From assembly GCF_036013745.1 (NCBI RefSeq), contig NZ_CP107880.1:3906001-3970000 (forward strand): DNA of 64,000 bases, given 5' to 3'. The translations under genes and the position numbers were made by a program. The notes beneath the pieces are model-generated. The model saw only the letters and a list, made by a program, of their open reading frames with translations, did no database searches and was not told where the DNA came from. Positions 9,426-18,557 of this stretch are shown piece after piece; the stretch's first letter is position 1; each line of letters starts with the position of its first letter. This stretch comes from Streptomyces sp. NBC_00483. Its GTDB lineage: Bacteria; Actinomycetota; Actinomycetes; Streptomycetales; Streptomycetaceae.

Positions 9426-10283
9426 ATGACGGCGACGACCGAAGCCCCTGCTGTAGCCCCTTTCCGATTCTTCGATCTGCAAGTGGTCCGCACCCGGCGG
9501 CTCGGTCCGTCGCTGCTCAGGGTCACTTTCACGGGTCCCGACCTCGCCGACTTCCACGGCGGCGGCCGGGACCAGTCCCTCTCCCTCTTCCTGCCGCGGC
9601 CCGGCCAGGACGCCCCCGTGATGCCGCCGGTCAACGCCGGCGAGGACGGCCGCGCCTGGCACGCGGCGTACCGGGCGATCCCGGACGGCGAGCGCGCGAT
9701 CATGCGCTCGTACACGCTGAGCGGCCAGCGCCGCTTCCCCGCGGAGGAAGTCGACATCGACTTCGTGCTGCACGACGACGACCCGTCGACCTCGGGCCCC
9801 GCCTGCCGCTGGGCCCGCGCCGCGGCCCCCGGCGACCGCGCCGTCGTGCTCGGCCCGGCGATCGCGGACAACGCCGCCGTGCGCTGCCAGCCCCAGGACG
9901 ACTTCGACCACATCCTGATGTGGGGCGACGAGACGGCGCTTCCCGCGGCGCTCGGCGTGCTGGCCTGGCTGCCCGAACACGTCTCGGCGCACGTGTACTT
10001 GGAGGTTCCGCACCGCGAGGACATCCAGCCGATCATCACGCTCGCGGACGTCACCGTCACCTGGCTCGTCCGCGACGAGGGTGCGCCCTCGGTGGTGGAC
10101 ACCGTGCGCGCGACCCAACTCCCCGACGCCGTAAGCCCGTACGCGTGGCTGTCCGGCGAGTCCGGGACCATGAAGGAGCTGCGCCGGCACCTGGTGCGTG
10201 AGCGCGGCTACGACAAGCGTGCGGTGACCTTTGTCGGGTACTGGCGGCGCGGCATGAGCGAGGACGCCCTGCGCGCTGCGTGA
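9426..10283 (+). CDS. desF: Siderophore-interacting protein (ferrisiderophore reductase)
   Basis: A 285-residue member of the SIP/ViuB flavoprotein family. The FAD-binding domain is residues about 15-130, with the flavin-binding RSYTLSG. The C-terminal domain runs about 140-270 and ends with VTFVGYWRRGMSEDALR, the family signature. It probably reduces Fe(III) from imported desferrioxamine with a flavin cofactor in the cytoplasm. It starts 4 bp after the desE stop and must be co-transcribed with it under the iron box at 8305. Confidence 0.92.
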   Translation: MTATTEAPAVAPFRFFDLQVVRTRRLGPSLLRVTFTGPDLADFHGGGRDQSLSLFLPRPGQDAPVMPPVNAGEDGRAWHAAYRAIPDGERAIMRSYTLSGQRRFPAEEVDIDFVLHDDDPSTSGPACRWARAAAPGDRAVVLGPAIADNAAVRCQPQDDFDHILMWGDETALPAALGVLAWLPEHVSAHVYLEVPHREDIQPIITLADVTVTWLVRDEGAPSVVDTVRATQLPDAVSPYAWLSGESGTMKELRRHLVRERGYDKRAVTFVGYWRRGMSEDALRAA

Positions 10284-10373
10284 CACCTCGGGGCCCCACC
10301 CCTGACAACAGCGCACATTCCAGCCACACCAGCCATTCCAGCCACATGACAGGGGCGGGGTCGCGAGCCAAAG

Positions 10374-10392
10374 TTAGGTTAGGCTAACCTAA
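10374..10392. promoter_or_regulatory. Iron box upstream of desA
   Basis: TTAGGTTAGGCTAACCTAA is a perfect 19-bp palindromic iron box, 75 bp upstream of the desA ATG. It is the operator through which DmdR1/IdeR-type repressors shut off desferrioxamine biosynthesis under iron sufficiency. It probably overlaps the -10 region. Confidence 0.95.
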
Positions 10393-10466
10393 TCGAAGGG
10401 TTCGCGATCCCGCCCTTTTTCCTGCCCCACCCGGGAACCACCCCACCCCACCCGGAGGAACCGTTC

Positions 10467-11909
10467 ATGCGCTCGCACCTGCTCAATGACACCACCGCGG
10501 AGCTATACCGCAACTCCGTGACCGAAGGAGTCGAGCGGGTGGCGGCCAAACTCGCCACCACCACAAGGCCGTTCACCGGCGTCACCCCGGACGCCCTCTC
10601 CCCCACCGTCGACGCCGTCGACCTGGACGAGCCGCTCCAGGACACCATCGCCGCCCTGGACGAGCTGGAGGACGTCTACCTCCGCGACGCCGTCTACTTC
10701 CACCACCCCCGCTACCTCGCCCACCTCAACTGCCCGGTCGTCATCCCGGCAGTGCTCGGCGAGGCGATCCTCTCCGCGGTCAACTCCTCGCTCGACACCT
10801 GGGACCAGTCCGCGGGCGGCACGCTCATCGAGCGCAAGCTCATCGACTGGACCACCGGGCGGATCGGCCTCGGCCCCGCGGCCGACGGCGTGTTCACCTC
10901 CGGCGGCTCGCAGTCCAACCTCCAGGCGCTGCTGCTCGCCCGGGAGGAGGCCAAGTCGCAGGACCTGTCCAAACTCCGCGTCTTCGCCTCCGAGGTCAGC
11001 CACTTCAGCGTCAAGAAGTCCGCGACGCTGCTCGGCCTCGACCCGCAGTCCGTCGTCTCGATCCCGGTCGACCGCGAGAAGCGCCTGCAGACCGTGGCCC
11101 TCGCCGCCGAGCTGCAGCGCTGCCGCGAGGAGGGCCTCGTCCCCATGGCCGTCGTCGCGACCGCGGGGACGACCGACTTCGGCTCCATCGACCCGCTGCC
11201 GGAGATCGCCGAGCTGTGCGCCCAGTACGACACGTGGATGCACGTCGACGCCGCGTACGGCTGCGGGCTGCTCGTGTCGAACAAGAACCGCGACCGGCTC
11301 ACCGGCATCGAGCGCGCCGACTCGGTCACCGTCGACTACCACAAGTCGTTCTTCCAGCCCGTGAGTTCGAGCGCGATCCTGGTCCGCGACGGAGCCACCC
11401 TGCGGCACGCCACGTACCACGCGGAGTACCTCAACCCGCGCCGCACGGTCGCCGAGCGGATCCCCAACCAGGTCGACAAGTCCCTCCAGACCACCCGCCG
11501 CTTCGACGCGCTCAAGCTGTGGCTGACGCTGCGCGTCATGGGCGCCAAGGGCATCGGTGGCCTCTTCGACGAGGTGTGCGACCTGGCGTACGAGGGCTGG
11601 CAGCTGCTCGCGTCCGACCCGCGCTTCGACGTGGTCGTGGAGCCGAGCCTGTCCACGCTCGTCTACCGCTACATCCCGGCCGATGTCGCCGACCCCGCCG
11701 AGATCGACCGCGCCAACCTCTACGCCCGCAAGGCCCTGTTCGCCTCCGGCGACGCCGTCGTCGCGGGCACCAAGGTGGGCGACCGCCAGTACTTGAAGTT
11801 CACCCTGCTCAACCCCGAGACGACCCTCGACGACATCTCGGTCGTCCTCGACCTCATCGCCGGCCACGCCGAGCAGTACCTGGGAGACACCCTTGACCGC
11901 GCATCCTGA
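10467..11909 (+). CDS. desA: Lysine decarboxylase of desferrioxamine biosynthesis
   Basis: A 480-residue PLP-dependent group II decarboxylase. It makes cadaverine from lysine, the first step of desferrioxamine synthesis. A GGAGGAA ribosome site lies 9 nt before the ATG. The internal PLP lysine is Lys293 in [14 protein letters not shown]. Upstream, [10 protein letters not shown] carries the cofactor Asp and [17 protein letters not shown] binds phosphate. It is first in the desABCD operon; its last 17 bases overlap desB. Confidence 0.95.
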   Translation: MRSHLLNDTTAELYRNSVTEGVERVAAKLATTTRPFTGVTPDALSPTVDAVDLDEPLQDTIAALDELEDVYLRDAVYFHHPRYLAHLNCPVVIPAVLGEAILSAVNSSLDTWDQSAGGTLIERKLIDWTTGRIGLGPAADGVFTSGGSQSNLQALLLAREEAKSQDLSKLRVFASEVSHFSVKKSATLLGLDPQSVVSIPVDREKRLQTVALAAELQRCREEGLVPMAVVATAGTTDFGSIDPLPEIAELCAQYDTWMHVDAAYGCGLLVSNKNRDRLTGIERADSVTVDYHKSFFQPVSSSAILVRDGATLRHATYHAEYLNPRRTVAERIPNQVDKSLQTTRRFDALKLWLTLRVMGAKGIGGLFDEVCDLAYEGWQLLASDPRFDVVVEPSLSTLVYRYIPADVADPAEIDRANLYARKALFASGDAVVAGTKVGDRQYLKFTLLNPETTLDDISVVLDLIAGHAEQYLGDTLDRAS

Positions 11910-13167
11910 CACGTACGACTTCATCGGGATCGGCCTCGGCCCCTTCAACCTGGGTCTGGCCGCGCTCACGGAGCCGATCGACGAGCTGACCGGACTGTTC
12001 ATCGAGTCCAAGCCGGACTTCGAGTGGCACTCGGGGATGTTCCTCGACGGCGCCCACCTCCAGACCCCGTTCATGTCGGACCTGGTGACGCTCGCCGACC
12101 CCACGTCCGAGTACTCCTTCCTCAACTACCTGAAGGAATCGGGGCGGTTGTACTCGTTCTACATCCGCGAGAACTTCTATCCGCTGCGCGTCGAGTACAA
12201 CAACTACTGCCGCTGGGCCGCCGCCAAGCTGTCCTCGATCCGGTTCTCGACGAGCGTCACCGAGGTGCGCTACGACGACGCGGCCGAGGTCTACGTCGTG
12301 GACACCGACAAGGGCGAGACGTTCCGCGCCCGCCACCTGGTCCTGGGCACCGGCACCCCGCCGTACGTCCCCGAGGCCTGCCAGGGTCTCGGCGGCGACG
12401 GGGTCGTCCACAACTCCCGCTACCTCCAGCACAAGCAGCAGCTCCAGCAGAAGAAGTCGATCACCCTGGTCGGCAGCGGGCAGTCCGCGGCCGAGATCTA
12501 CCAGGACCTGCTCAGCGAGATCGACTCGCACGACTACCGGCTCAACTGGGTCACCAGGTCGCCGCGGTTCTTCCCGCTCGAGTACACCAAGCTGACGCTG
12601 GAGATGACGTCCCCGGACTACATCGACTACTTCCACAAGCTGCCGGAGGAGACCCGCTACTCGCTGGAGCAGCGGCAGAAGGGCCTGTTCAAGGGCATCG
12701 ACGGCGAGCTGATCGACGCCATCTTCGACCTGCTGTACCAGAAGGGCCTCGACGGTCCCGTGCCGACGCGCCTGCTCACCAACTCGGCGCTGCGCACGGC
12801 GAGTTACGAGGACGGCACGTACACCCTCGGCCTGCACCAGGAGGAGCAGGACAAGGAGTTCGAGCTCGAGACCGAGGGCCTGATCCTCGCCACCGGCTAC
12901 AAGTACACGACGCCCGCCTTCCTGGAGCCGGTCCGCGACCGCATCCGCTGGGACGGCCAGGGCCGCTACGACGTCGCCCGCAACTACGCGATCGACACCA
13001 CCGGGCGTGGCATCTTCGTGCAGAACGCGTCCGTGCACACGCACTCGATCACCAGCCCCGACCTGGGGATGGGCGCGTACCGCAACAGTTACATCATCGG
13101 CGAGCTGCTCGGATCCGAGTACTACCCCGTCGAGAAGACCATCGCGTTCCAGGAGTTCGCAGCATGA
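11893..13167 (+). CDS. desB: Cadaverine N-hydroxylase
   Basis: A 424-residue flavin-dependent N-monooxygenase of the lysine/ornithine hydroxylase family. It starts with TTG at 11893, inside the desA 3' end, 5 nt after a GGGAGA site. The FAD-binding motif is [14 protein letters not shown] (about residues 11-24). The NADPH motif is [12 protein letters not shown] (about 193-204), and the C-terminal ATGYKY-type motif is [13 protein letters not shown]. It converts cadaverine to N-hydroxycadaverine. Coupled to desC by an ATGA overlap. Confidence 0.94.
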   Translation: MTAHPDTYDFIGIGLGPFNLGLAALTEPIDELTGLFIESKPDFEWHSGMFLDGAHLQTPFMSDLVTLADPTSEYSFLNYLKESGRLYSFYIRENFYPLRVEYNNYCRWAAAKLSSIRFSTSVTEVRYDDAAEVYVVDTDKGETFRARHLVLGTGTPPYVPEACQGLGGDGVVHNSRYLQHKQQLQQKKSITLVGSGQSAAEIYQDLLSEIDSHDYRLNWVTRSPRFFPLEYTKLTLEMTSPDYIDYFHKLPEETRYSLEQRQKGLFKGIDGELIDAIFDLLYQKGLDGPVPTRLLTNSALRTASYEDGTYTLGLHQEEQDKEFELETEGLILATGYKYTTPAFLEPVRDRIRWDGQGRYDVARNYAIDTTGRGIFVQNASVHTHSITSPDLGMGAYRNSYIIGELLGSEYYPVEKTIAFQEFAA

Positions 13168-13733
13168 GCACCACAAGCACCACGAACAGCGCCGTAGGGA
13201 AACTGTCCCTCCGTCCCGTCGACCCGCAGGCCGACGCCGACCTCCTGCACCGCTGGGTCACCGACCCCAAAGCCGCCTTCTGGCTGATGCAGGACGCCAA
13301 GCTCCAGGACGTCGAGCGCGAGTACATGTCCATCGCGGCGCACGAGCACCACGACGCCTTCCTCGGCCTGCACGACGGCGAGCCCGCGTTCCTGATGGAG
13401 CGCTACGACCCGCGGTACGTCGAGCTCGTCGGCCTGTACGAGCCCGAGCCCGGCGACATCGGCATGCACTTCCTCACCGCCCCGTCCGACGTCCGCGTCC
13501 CCGGCTTCACGCGCGCCGTGATCACCACGGTGATGGAGCACCTCTTCGCCGACGCGTCGGTGAAGCGCGTCGTCGTCGAGCCCGACGTGGGCAACAAGGC
13601 GGTGCACGCCCTGAACGAGGCCGTCGGCTTCGTTCCCGAGCGTGAGATCGACAAGCCGGAGAAGAAGGCGCTGCTGAGCTTCTGCACGCGCGAGCAGTTC
13701 GAAGCGGCCACGGGAAGGACCACCGGAGCATGA
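13164..13733 (+). CDS. desC: N-hydroxycadaverine acyltransferase
   Basis: A 189-residue GNAT-type acyltransferase of the siderophore (IucB-like) group. It acylates N-hydroxycadaverine with succinyl-CoA (or acetyl-CoA for desferrioxamine B) to build the hydroxamate unit. It has the short start [20 protein letters not shown], an acyl-CoA region [21 protein letters not shown] and the end motif [18 protein letters not shown]. The start overlaps the desB stop and the end overlaps desD, both by four bases. The open frame extends upstream through desB, which is only a shadow. Confidence 0.92.
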   Translation: MSTTSTTNSAVGKLSLRPVDPQADADLLHRWVTDPKAAFWLMQDAKLQDVEREYMSIAAHEHHDAFLGLHDGEPAFLMERYDPRYVELVGLYEPEPGDIGMHFLTAPSDVRVPGFTRAVITTVMEHLFADASVKRVVVEPDVGNKAVHALNEAVGFVPEREIDKPEKKALLSFCTREQFEAATGRTTGA

Positions 13734-15511
13734 GCATCGCCGACGCCGCCACCCACCTCTCCCCCGAGCGCTGGGCCGAGGCCAACCGCCTCCTCATCCG
13801 CAAGGCACTCGCGGAATTCAGCCACGAGCGGCTGCTCAAGCCCGAGATATCGGGGGCCGCCGCCGCCGACCGGTACTTCGTCCTCAGCGACGACGGCCTG
13901 ACCCGCTACGAGTTCACCGCGCGCCGGCTGCGCCTCGACCACTGGCAGGTGTCCGCCGACTCGATCACCCGCCACCGCGACGGCGCCGAACTCCCGCTGA
14001 ACGCCCTGCAGTTCTTCATCGAGCTGAAGGACAGCCTGGGCCTGAGCGACTCGACCCTCCCGGTCTACCTGGAGGAGATCTCCTCCACGCTCTCCGGCAC
14101 CTGCTTCAAACTGACGAAGCCGTACCTGTCCTCCGCCGAACTCGCCGCCACCGGCGACTTCCAGGCGATCGAGACGGGCATGACCGAGGGCCACCCCTGC
14201 TTCGTCGCCAACAACGGCCGGCTCGGCTTCGGCGTCCACGAGTACCTCTCGTACGCCCCCGAGACGGCGAGCCCCGTCCGGCTGATCTGGCTGGCGGCGA
14301 GCCGCGAGCGCGCGGCCTTCACGGCTGGCATGGGCCTCGACTACGAGTCCTTCCTGCGCGCCGAGTTGGGCGACGAGACGATCGCCCGCTTCGACACGGT
14401 CCTGCGCGACCAGGGCCTCGACCCGGCCGACTACCTCCTCATCCCCGCCCACCCGTGGCAGTGGTGGAACAAGCTCTCCGTCACGTTCGCCGCCGAGATC
14501 GCGCAGCGGAACCTGGTGTGCCTGGGCGAGGGCGACGACGAGTACCTGGCGCAGCAGTCGATCCGCACGTTCTTCAACAAGAGCGCCCCCGAGAAGCACT
14601 ACGTGAAGACGGCCCTCTCGGTCATCAACATGGGCTTCATGCGCGGCCTTTCGGCGGCGTACATGGAGGCGACGCCGGCGATCAACGACTGGCTGGCGCA
14701 CCTCATCGAGAACGACGAGGTACTCAAGGACACCGGCCTGACGATCATCCGCGAGCGCGCGGCCGTCGGCTACCGGCACCTGGAGTACGAGGCCGCCACC
14801 GACCGCTACTCGCCGTACCGCAAGATGCTGGCGGCGCTGTGGCGCGAGTCCCCGGTGAACTCGCTCGCGGACGGCGAGCGCCTGGCGACCATGGCGTCCC
14901 TCCTCCACGTGGACCGCGAGGGCAAGTCCTTCGCGGGCGCCCTGATCGAGCGCTCGGGCCTCACGCCGCGCGAGTGGCTCAAGCCCTACCTGAAGTCGTA
15001 CCTGACGCCGCTCCTGCACAGCTTCTACGCCTACGACCTGGTGTACATGCCGCACGGCGAGAACGTCATCCTGGTCCTGGACGAGCAGGGCGTCGTCAAG
15101 CGGTCGATCTTCAAGGACATCGCCGAGGAGATCGCGGTGATGGACCCGGACGCGGTCCTGCCGCCCGCCGTGGAGCGCATCAAGGCCGAGGTCCCCGACG
15201 ACATGAAGCTCCTGTCGATCTTCACGGACGTCTTCGACTGCTTCTTCCGCTTCCTCGCGGCGAACCTCGTCGAGGACGGCGTCGTGGACGAGGAGACGTT
15301 CTGGTCGGCGGTCGCGGACTGCGTGCGCGACTACCAGGCGGCGATGCCCCAACTCGCCGAGAAGTTCGAGCAGTTCGACATGTTCGCGCCCAACTTCTCG
15401 CTCTCCGCCCTGAACCGTCTCCAGCTGCGCAACAACGAGCAGATGGTCGACCTGGCGGACCCGTCGGGCGCCCTGCAGTTGGTGGGTGACCTGGACAACC
15501 CGATCGCGTAA
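13730..15511 (+). CDS. desD: Desferrioxamine synthetase (NIS family)
   Basis: A 593-residue NRPS-independent siderophore synthetase (IucA/IucC family). It adenylates the succinyl carboxylate and joins N-hydroxy-N-succinylcadaverine units into desferrioxamine oligomers and macrocycles. Visible family segments are EGHPCFVANNGRLGFGVHEY (ATP site), LIPAHPWQWWNKL, STTFVNKS-like RTFFNKSAPEKHYVKTALS, and FYAYDLVYMPHGENVILVL (the HGEN region). It ends the des operon, 15 bp before a strong terminator hairpin. Confidence 0.95.
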   Translation: MSIADAATHLSPERWAEANRLLIRKALAEFSHERLLKPEISGAAAADRYFVLSDDGLTRYEFTARRLRLDHWQVSADSITRHRDGAELPLNALQFFIELKDSLGLSDSTLPVYLEEISSTLSGTCFKLTKPYLSSAELAATGDFQAIETGMTEGHPCFVANNGRLGFGVHEYLSYAPETASPVRLIWLAASRERAAFTAGMGLDYESFLRAELGDETIARFDTVLRDQGLDPADYLLIPAHPWQWWNKLSVTFAAEIAQRNLVCLGEGDDEYLAQQSIRTFFNKSAPEKHYVKTALSVINMGFMRGLSAAYMEATPAINDWLAHLIENDEVLKDTGLTIIRERAAVGYRHLEYEAATDRYSPYRKMLAALWRESPVNSLADGERLATMASLLHVDREGKSFAGALIERSGLTPREWLKPYLKSYLTPLLHSFYAYDLVYMPHGENVILVLDEQGVVKRSIFKDIAEEIAVMDPDAVLPPAVERIKAEVPDDMKLLSIFTDVFDCFFRFLAANLVEDGVVDEETFWSAVADCVRDYQAAMPQLAEKFEQFDMFAPNFSLSALNRLQLRNNEQMVDLADPSGALQLVGDLDNPIA

Positions 15512-15526
15512 GCGATCCCACGGACC

Positions 15527-15560
15527 AGGGGCTCGGGAGACGGTCCTCCCGAGCCCCTTT
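15527..15560 (+). terminator. Rho-independent terminator of the des operon
   Basis: A perfect 13-bp stem (AGGGGCTCGGGAG at 15527-15539 with CTCCCGAGCCCCT at 15546-15558) and 6-nt loop, followed by TTTCCC. It lies 16 bp after the desD stop. Confidence 0.9.
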
Positions 15561-15579
15561 CCCGTACGAGAATGTCGGC

Positions 15580-16476
15580 ATGGCGGAAATCATCCAGCGC
15601 GACGGCACTTGGACGTATCTCGGGGACACGCTGCGGCTCGTGCCGGGGCGCGACAAGGCCGTGAGCCCGCTCCGCAAGGCTCTGGGCGAAGTGACCGTGC
15701 CGCTGACGGCGCTCGCGGGCGCCTCCTTCGAGCAGGGCAAGAAGTCCGGACGCCTCCGTCTGCGCCTGCGCGACGGCGCGGACCCCCTCCTCCAGGCGAC
15801 CGGCGGCAAGCTGACCGAGGGCATGGACCCGTACCAGCTCACCGTCGAGTCGGACCGCTACGGCGTCGCCGAGTACTTCGTCGACGAGGTCCGCAACGCG
15901 CTGCTCCTGGACGAGGTCCCCACGTCGGCCTGCGACACATACCTCCTGCCGGGTCCCGCCGTGCCACTGTCCGTCTCCGCCGGGGACGGCACGGCGAGCT
16001 TCGACGGGGAGCGTGTGCGCCTGGAGTGGAACTGGAAGACGGAGGAGGCCAAGTCCTCCGCGGGCACGCGGGTGCTCGCGCTCGGCGACATCGCGGCGGT
16101 CGAGTGGCAGCCGGCGGTGGGCCTGGAGAACGGCTGCCTCCGCTTCACGGTCCGCTCCTCCCCCACAAAGGCGCCACCGAAGTACGACCCCAACTCCATC
16201 GAACTGTGGGGCTTCAAGAAGGACCCTCTGATGGCCCTCGTAGCGGCAGCGGTCCAGGCCCGCCTCCCCCACCCGGGCCCTGCGGGCGAACCAGCCACGC
16301 CCCCTGCCCTGGAACAGGCCCCACCCGCGGCCCCCGCGGAGGACGAACACGACGCCCTCCTGCGCCGCCTCCGCGAACTGGGCGACCTCCACAACTCCGG
16401 AATACTGACGGATGATGAGTTCGCACTGGCGAAGGCGGCAGTCCTGAAACGCCTTTCAGGGCCGTCCGGCGATTAG
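15580..16476 (+). CDS. DUF4429/SHOCT domain protein
   Basis: A 298-residue protein with two tandem DUF4429-like segments (about 1-110 and 125-215; each has WNW/WTYLGDTLRL-type starts). The last 35 residues (DALLRRLRELGDLHNSGILT and following) are a SHOCT helix-turn-helix, often found at the ends of membrane-associated or oligomeric proteins. Between them is a Pro/Ala-rich linker. No signal peptide or membrane segment is visible. GAGAAT lies 6 nt before the ATG and could be a -10 box of a leaderless transcript. Function unknown. Its stop overlaps the convergent phosphoesterase stop by three bases. Confidence 0.8.
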   Translation: MAEIIQRDGTWTYLGDTLRLVPGRDKAVSPLRKALGEVTVPLTALAGASFEQGKKSGRLRLRLRDGADPLLQATGGKLTEGMDPYQLTVESDRYGVAEYFVDEVRNALLLDEVPTSACDTYLLPGPAVPLSVSAGDGTASFDGERVRLEWNWKTEEAKSSAGTRVLALGDIAAVEWQPAVGLENGCLRFTVRSSPTKAPPKYDPNSIELWGFKKDPLMALVAAAVQARLPHPGPAGEPATPPALEQAPPAAPAEDEHDALLRRLRELGDLHNSGILTDDEFALAKAAVLKRLSGPSGD

Positions 16477-18065
16477 TGCCGCACCTTGCGCGCCACCACG
16501 AACCGGTCGACCTCCGCCCCCGTCTCGGCGAGCCCCCGCACGGTCAGCTTCGCGGTACGCCCCACCGGCGCGGGCTCCACATCCACCCGCAGGAACGAAT
16601 AGTTGGTGTACCGCACCCGCGACCAGTCGACGGTCACCGCCTTCTTGCCGCCCCCGTCCTGCGTCACATACGAGGCGAACGGGTCGACCTTCTTCTCGTG
16701 CCCCTCGTACGTGTCCTCGACCGGGAACTCGTAGAGCCCCTTCCCCGCCGCCCCCGCCGTCACATACACAACCCCGTCCGTCTCCGGGTACGCCGTGCCC
16801 CCGATCGGCAGCTCCTTGGTGACCTTGTCGCCCTTCAGCACATCCGTACGCTCGTAGACGTGGTTGTGCCCGTTGATCACAAGGTCGACGGTGTACTTCT
16901 CGAACAGCGGCACCCACTCCTTGCGCACACCCCCCTCCGAGGCATGCGCGGTGGCGGTGCAGTACGCGCAGTGGTGGAAGAACACGACGACGAAGTCGAT
17001 CCCGGACCCGGCGGCCCGGAACTTCTTCAACTGCCGCTCGAACCAAGCCGTTTGAGTCCCACCGGAAATCCCCAGATTCGCCGGAATCTCGTACGAGACA
17101 TCATTCGCGTCGAGCGAGATCACGGCCGTGTTCCCGTGCACGAAGGAGTACACGCCCGGCAGCTCCTTCGGGTCGGGCCCATTGCCCGGCGGCGCGAACC
17201 GGGCCTCCTGGCTCCCGTACCCGTTCGGCGAGTACCACGCCTCCATGTCGTGATTGCCGTACGACACCATCCACGGCACGGACTTGGCGACCGTCTCGGT
17301 CTGCGCGAGGAACTGGTCCCAGGTGCGCGCGTCGAACGTGTCCGTCGTCTTGCCCTGCCCGGAGGGATCCGCGTACGCGATGTCGCCCGCGTGCAGGTGG
17401 AAGGCCGGCCCCTGCGCGAGGATCAGGCTGTCGTTGGCGAGCGCGTGGTAGCTGACGCCCTGGTCGCCGAAGGCGGTGAACGTGAAGCGCTCCGCACGGG
17501 CGGGCGCGGTCGTGAACGTACCGATCGTCCCCGCGAACCTCGGCGACGCCGGGTCGAAGCCCCGGTGCCCGACCCCGTAGTAGTACGTCTTGCCGGGCTT
17601 GAGGCGGGTCAGCCTGGCGTGCACGTAGTACTGGGTGTGGTCGGCGCTCGTCCCGACGCCCGCCGGAGTGTAGAGCGCCTTCAGCTCCGCCGGAATCTTC
17701 CGCGACAGCTCACCGGCACCGGCCCCGACCCGGATGAACGGGTCCTTCACCGCGACCGGCACCTGCCACGACACGGTCATCTCGGTGCGCGCGTCGTCGC
17801 CGTAAGAGAGGTGCCGGCCGAAGGGCGCGACGAGCGCGCCGTCGACGGCCTCGGCGGCCGGTGCGGACGCGGTGGTGGCCGTCGCCGTCCTCTGCGAGGC
17901 GCTCGCGGCCCCCGGCACGAAGACACCGCCCGCCACCGCGCCCAGGGTGACGGCCCCGCCGCGGATCATCGTGCGCCGCGAGAACCGGCTGCGCAGATAC
18001 TCGTGCTGCTCGGCGAGGGGCCGGTCGGCGAGCTCGGCGGGTACGCCCATACGTGGAATGTCCAT
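16473..18065 (-). CDS. Tat-exported purple acid phosphatase-like metallophosphoesterase
   Basis: A 530-residue secreted phosphoesterase. The N-terminus has a twin-arginine signal (SRRTMIRGGAVTLGAVAGG, about residues 29-48). Next is a fibronectin-like purple acid phosphatase N-terminal domain (about 75-190) ending in KPGKTYYYGVGH. The dinuclear metal domain has DQG, GDIAYAD, YGNHDMEA (GNHD), FFHHCAYC and INGHNHVYERT, giving most of the expected Asp, Asn and His ligands. It likely hydrolyses phosphomonoesters outside the cell. An alternative ATG at 18048-18050 would shorten it by five residues. The open frame runs further upstream but without a plausible start. Confidence 0.9.
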   Translation of the reverse strand: MDIPRMGVPAELADRPLAEQHEYLRSRFSRRTMIRGGAVTLGAVAGGVFVPGAASASQRTATATTASAPAAEAVDGALVAPFGRHLSYGDDARTEMTVSWQVPVAVKDPFIRVGAGAGELSRKIPAELKALYTPAGVGTSADHTQYYVHARLTRLKPGKTYYYGVGHRGFDPASPRFAGTIGTFTTAPARAERFTFTAFGDQGVSYHALANDSLILAQGPAFHLHAGDIAYADPSGQGKTTDTFDARTWDQFLAQTETVAKSVPWMVSYGNHDMEAWYSPNGYGSQEARFAPPGNGPDPKELPGVYSFVHGNTAVISLDANDVSYEIPANLGISGGTQTAWFERQLKKFRAAGSGIDFVVVFFHHCAYCTATAHASEGGVRKEWVPLFEKYTVDLVINGHNHVYERTDVLKGDKVTKELPIGGTAYPETDGVVYVTAGAAGKGLYEFPVEDTYEGHEKKVDPFASYVTQDGGGKKAVTVDWSRVRYTNYSFLRVDVEPAPVGRTAKLTVRGLAETGAEVDRFVVARKVRH

Positions 18066-18123
18066 GCCCGGAAAGATGCTTGAGGCATCTATCCGCCAGG
18101 GGTACGCAGGGTGAACGCGGTCA

Positions 18124-18180
18124 TAAATAGCCCCGCCGGCGATTGAGGCGCGGGGCCCGGGGCAGAGCCCCGCGACCGCA
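18124..18180. repeat. GC-rich intergenic repeat, copy 2
   Basis: Contains GCCCCGCCGGCGATTGAGGC and GGGCCCGGGGCAGAGCCCCG, the same blocks as copy 1, here upstream of the phosphoesterase gene. Confidence 0.75.
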
Positions 18181-18204
18181 ACCACGGCCACCCGAGCGAA
18201 ACAT

Positions 18205-18222
18205 CTGCCCGATATCGGGCAG
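18205..18222. promoter_or_regulatory. Perfect 18-bp palindrome of unknown function
   Basis: CTGCCCGATATCGGGCAG is exactly self-complementary. It lies 41 bp upstream of the small gene preceding glmS and about 140 bp upstream of the divergent phosphoesterase. The size and position suit a dimeric repressor operator. It does not match the iron, CebR or DasR-type boxes I know. Confidence 0.45.
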
Positions 18223-18263
18223 GATTCTTGCGAAACCCACCCGGAACCCCGAGGATCGGCTGC

Positions 18264-18521
18264 GTGCACGAGGAACTCGTCGATCACCTGACGCGCAGCA
18301 GCGCCCTGAGCCGGGGCGAAGCGCTGCGGGTGATCCAGGACGTGCTCGCCTACTTCGACGAGTCGACGGAGGACTACGTCCGCCGCCGGCACCGCGAACT
18401 CCAGGGTCAGGGCCTGGTGAACGCGGAGATCTTCGAACAGATCACGGCGGACCTGCGGTACCGGGCGGTGGCGCCGCCGGAGCTCTCGCTCCGGCAATTG
18501 CGCCGCATCGTCTACGGCTGA
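18264..18521 (+). CDS. Small conserved protein upstream of glmS
   Basis: An 85-residue protein starting at a GTG with GAGGA 8 nt upstream (HEELVDHLTRSSALSRGEAL). It is predicted mostly helical and charged, with no signal peptide, membrane segment or cysteine pair. The end PPELSLRQLRRIVYG is reminiscent of small Streptomyces hypothetical proteins. It ends 36 bp before glmS and is probably co-transcribed. Function unknown. Confidence 0.75.
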   Translation: MHEELVDHLTRSSALSRGEALRVIQDVLAYFDESTEDYVRRRHRELQGQGLVNAEIFEQITADLRYRAVAPPELSLRQLRRIVYG

Positions 18522-18557
18522 CCGCGGACCCACTACCCGAGGGGATCAACACCACAC

